64,000 bases of DNA from Dromiciops gliroides (taxonomy: Eukaryota; Chordata; Mammalia; Microbiotheria; Microbiotheriidae), in the NCBI RefSeq assembly GCF_019393635.1, contig NC_057866.1:125487897-125551896 (forward strand), written 5' to 3'. Positions 61,701 through 64,000 of the stretch are shown one piece after another. Position 1 is the stretch's first letter. Every line of letters starts with the position of its first letter. The notes under the pieces were generated by a model, which saw nothing but the letters and a program-made list of their open reading frames with translations, ran no database searches and was not told the DNA's origin. The position numbers and the translations under genes were made by a program.

Positions 61701-62429
61701 CTTCTTGGATTGCATTGGATCTTTCCTTTAAATTTGTGTTTACCAAGGAATGTGTGGTGGCTGGTCTGTCTTCTCCTCCCTCCCCCCTTGGAGTCTCTCT
61801 TTCATGATCATGTAGATGCTCATTGTTTTGTAGTAAGAGGACCTTCATCAAGCTATGAAAAGCCAGGGTGTACAATTCCATAAAATTTAGAAGGCCGTGA
61901 TGGGACTTCAGCATGAACAGCATGCTAACGATGGACACGGGTGGGCTTTGAGATCAGAGCACCAGATAGTCTTTCTTGGCTGGGAAATTGATGCAAACAC
62001 TCTTGCCATGATTCTGTTTGGATAACCTCAGTTCTCTGATTTGTGTTTGCTTTGGGATGCATGGGAAACAGTATTGAATAAGGAAGATTTTTTTTCTTAT
62101 ATAAAAAAATGAATGGCCCCATAAACAAGATTAAGAAGAAGATGAGATAGCATCAGTCTGACAGACTTGCATTTATTACAGGTCTCATCGCATGGGCTTA
62201 TGTGTGTTTTAATGACGTTGTGTTTGAACCAGATAAGGACCTTAATCTGTCTAATGAAGGTTCTGTCATACGCTATTTTGCCCAGAAATTCCTATTTGCA
62301 GCAGCACAGAGTTCAGAACTGCTTAGGCATAGCAGAACTATCAAATTATCGCCTCTGGATTATAGGAATAATAAACAGTTCAGGTATATACTTTATAGTT
62401 TGCTAAACAGTTTCCTTACAATGCTCCTG
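61701..62429. other. No gene or repeat recognised; one open frame of note
   Basis: A + strand frame at 62202-62465 reads normally composed protein (FNDVVFEPDKDLNLSNEGS, VIRYFAQKFLFAAAQSSELL), preceded by an acceptor-like TTTATTACAG at about 62172-62181. I recognise no family and no matching donor, so it is not called a gene. Confidence 0.35.
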
Positions 62430-62915
62430 AGTTGGGTAGTGAAAGTATTATTGAGAGCCTACTAAGTGCTATGCATTATTAGGCAATGGGGATGCAGCCA
62501 CACAAATGAGATAAATCATTGTCTTCTGGTTGTTTCCATTCTATAATCGAGTACCTACTCTTGGTAGAGAGCTCGGGCCCAGGTGCTGGGTTGCACACAC
62601 AAGACAAAATGGAAAACCATTTCTTTCTGGAAGGACCTTTAAATCTACAAAGTGGGGAAACTTGTAATGTATAAGTCAATGAAAAATACATATGAAGTTA
62701 ATATAAAATGATTTACAGGATGTGTTAGGGAGGGGGAATCAGGAAGGGCCTTGTGAAGGACTTCGAATTTGAGGTCAGCCTTAAAGAGAACTAGAGATTT
62801 CAAGAGGATGAGATTTGGAGGGGGATCATTCCAGGCTTGGAGTAGGGGAGGGGGTGTGGTTTTACTGGGACACAAAAGCACAGGAGAGAGAATTCTAAGT
62901 TCTAGGAACAGCAAA
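62430..62915 (-). mobile_element. L2 LINE, antisense
   Basis: ATTGAGAGCCTACTAAGTGCTATGC, then GAAGGGCCTTGTGAAGGACTTCG, GGTCAGCCTTAAAGAGAAC and GGGATCATTCCAGGCTTGG are antisense L2 order. Confidence 0.6.
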
Positions 62916-63300
62916 TAGGATCATAGGATCTTAAACCTAGAGCAGGAAAAGAGACTTCAGCTGTCATCTAATATGTCCTTTTATAAAAAAGGAAACTGAA
63001 GCTTTGACAGGTTAAGTATATATTTTTGGTATATATATATTTTTTTTTTTTTTTAGTGAGGCAATTGGGGTTAAGTGACTTGCCCAGAGTCACACAGCTA
63101 GTAAGTGTTAAGTGTCTGAGGCCGGATTTGAACTCAGGTACTCCTGACTCCAGGGCCGGTGCTTTATCCACTGCACCACCTAGCCGCCCCAGCTTTGACA
63201 GGTTAAGAAAGTGACTTGCCCAAGGTCACACAAGTCATGTCAGAGATAGGATTTGAATCCATGTCCTCTTGACTCCTAAAGGCAATGCTCTTCCTGTTAT
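62916..63300 (-). mobile_element. MIR SINE, antisense, split by a SINE
   Basis: ATAGGATCATAGGATCTTAAACC, CTTTTATAAAAAAGGAAACTGAAGC, past the SINE GTGACTTGCCCAAGGTCACACAAG and TTTGAATCCATGTCC. Confidence 0.78.
63017..63190 (-). mobile_element. WSINE1-type SINE
   Basis: Antisense, with a long TA/T tail. TSD AGCTTTGACAGGTTAAG at 63000-63016 and 63191-63207 is exact over 17 bases. Confidence 0.96.
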
Positions 63301-63304
63301 TCCA

Positions 63305-64000
63305 TGTTTTGTCTGGGAGGGAGTCCAGAAATGTGAAATAGACTTAGAAAATGAGATTGAAACCAGAATATTAAGGGCTTTAAATGTCAAACAATTTCAA
63401 TATAGATTCCCTCCTCCTTCTACATTGGACCTCATATTTTGAGTCAGGGGCCTCTAGAAGATAACACATTCATGGCACCCAGGGCTTCAGTCCTGGGGTG
63501 GTACCCTAGGGACTTGGGCTCTTCCATGTAGTAAGCTAAGCTAGGTTGGATTTGCTCTCCTGGTAGTGGGGGAGGGCAAAGTTCTTCTCTTTTTGTCCTC
63601 CATAGAGTAGCTTGGAGTACTGGGGTCTTCTTCTCAAGGGAGTGTTTAGGACTTTGCCCTTTCTCTCTAGAAGGCTGGTTCCCAAACTCTCCCAGAACTT
63701 GACATCATCCCTCCCCTATTCAGGATGCTGTTGTTCAAGAACTTGGGACACTTCTTGAGAATGGCGAGTTGGGATATCATGTCAGGCTCATAGCACAGTG
63801 TGAACAAAAACCCGGAGGGAGGAAACCGCAAAGTGTTTGAAGGACAGAGTAGTCCAATCTGTCTGGTGTAAAATGGTGGGAGGAGGGTGATGGAATGAAG
63901 TTGAGGTAGCAAAGAGGTGCCAGAGATTTAAATGCTAGGCAAAGGAGTTCGAATTAGATTTAGGATCAAGGGATCATCGATTTAGAGCTGGAAGGTACCT
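63305..64000. other. Unassigned, ending in old repeat
   Basis: No gene recognised. 63840-64000 (GAGATTTAAATGCTAGGC, GATCATCGATTTAGAGCTGGAAGG) looks like antisense L2 followed by the start of an antisense MIR cut by the window edge. Confidence 0.4.

Overview
The window is marsupial nuclear DNA. The evidence is the repeat content. About 37 copies of a short tRNA-derived SINE (WSINE1/MAR1 type; about 145 bp, opening with GGGGCAGCTAGGTGG and carrying the GTTCAAATC box) are scattered on both strands, most with clean target-site duplications (TSDs). With them are marsupial-type L1 3' ends, much older L2 and MIR, a CR1/L3 3' end, a decayed APE-type LINE and three groups of hAT-like short DNA transposons. 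I cannot tell the species.

Only one host gene feature can be supported. At 26399-26462 there is a first coding exon (21 codons, a signal peptide beginning MTGARGAWHLL, phase-1 GT donor). It lies in a CpG island (about 25860-27660) downstream of a polypurine, GC-box-bearing promoter-like stretch. The gene reads on the + strand. Everything to its right (37.5 kb) is probably its long first intron, because no second exon was found. Everything to its left looks intergenic. The gene could not be named.

Layout: 1-5.5 kb is L1 fragments with hAT-like insertions. 5.5-9.6 kb is mostly unique with SINE/MIR and a hAT miniature element. 9.6-12.8 kb is a LINE on the - strand that has lost its reverse-transcriptase core. 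13-18.2 kb holds nested SINEs, a repeat-poor 2 kb and a stack of SINE + L1 + SINE insertions. 18.2-25.8 kb is old L2/MIR plus a fossil retroviral LTR (about 21.54-22.08 kb). 25.8-28.8 kb is the CpG island and exon 1. 28.8-50 kb is SINE-rich old LINE sequence with many microsatellites. 50.3-51.8 kb is a repeat-poor block that may be regulatory. 52-64 kb is L1, CR1, L2, hAT and SINE debris.

No RNA gene, CRISPR array, complete protein-coding gene or new multi-gene system is visible. Nearly all short open frames here are translations of repeats; the recurring peptide text comes from the antisense of the SINE. The most interesting material is structural: two cases of repeated insertion at the same target site, a SINE carrying about 68 bp of foreign 5' sequence between its TSDs, repeats that date one another by nesting, and the CpG-island exon. 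Family names come from recalled consensus sequences without a database search, so boundaries of old repeats are approximate.
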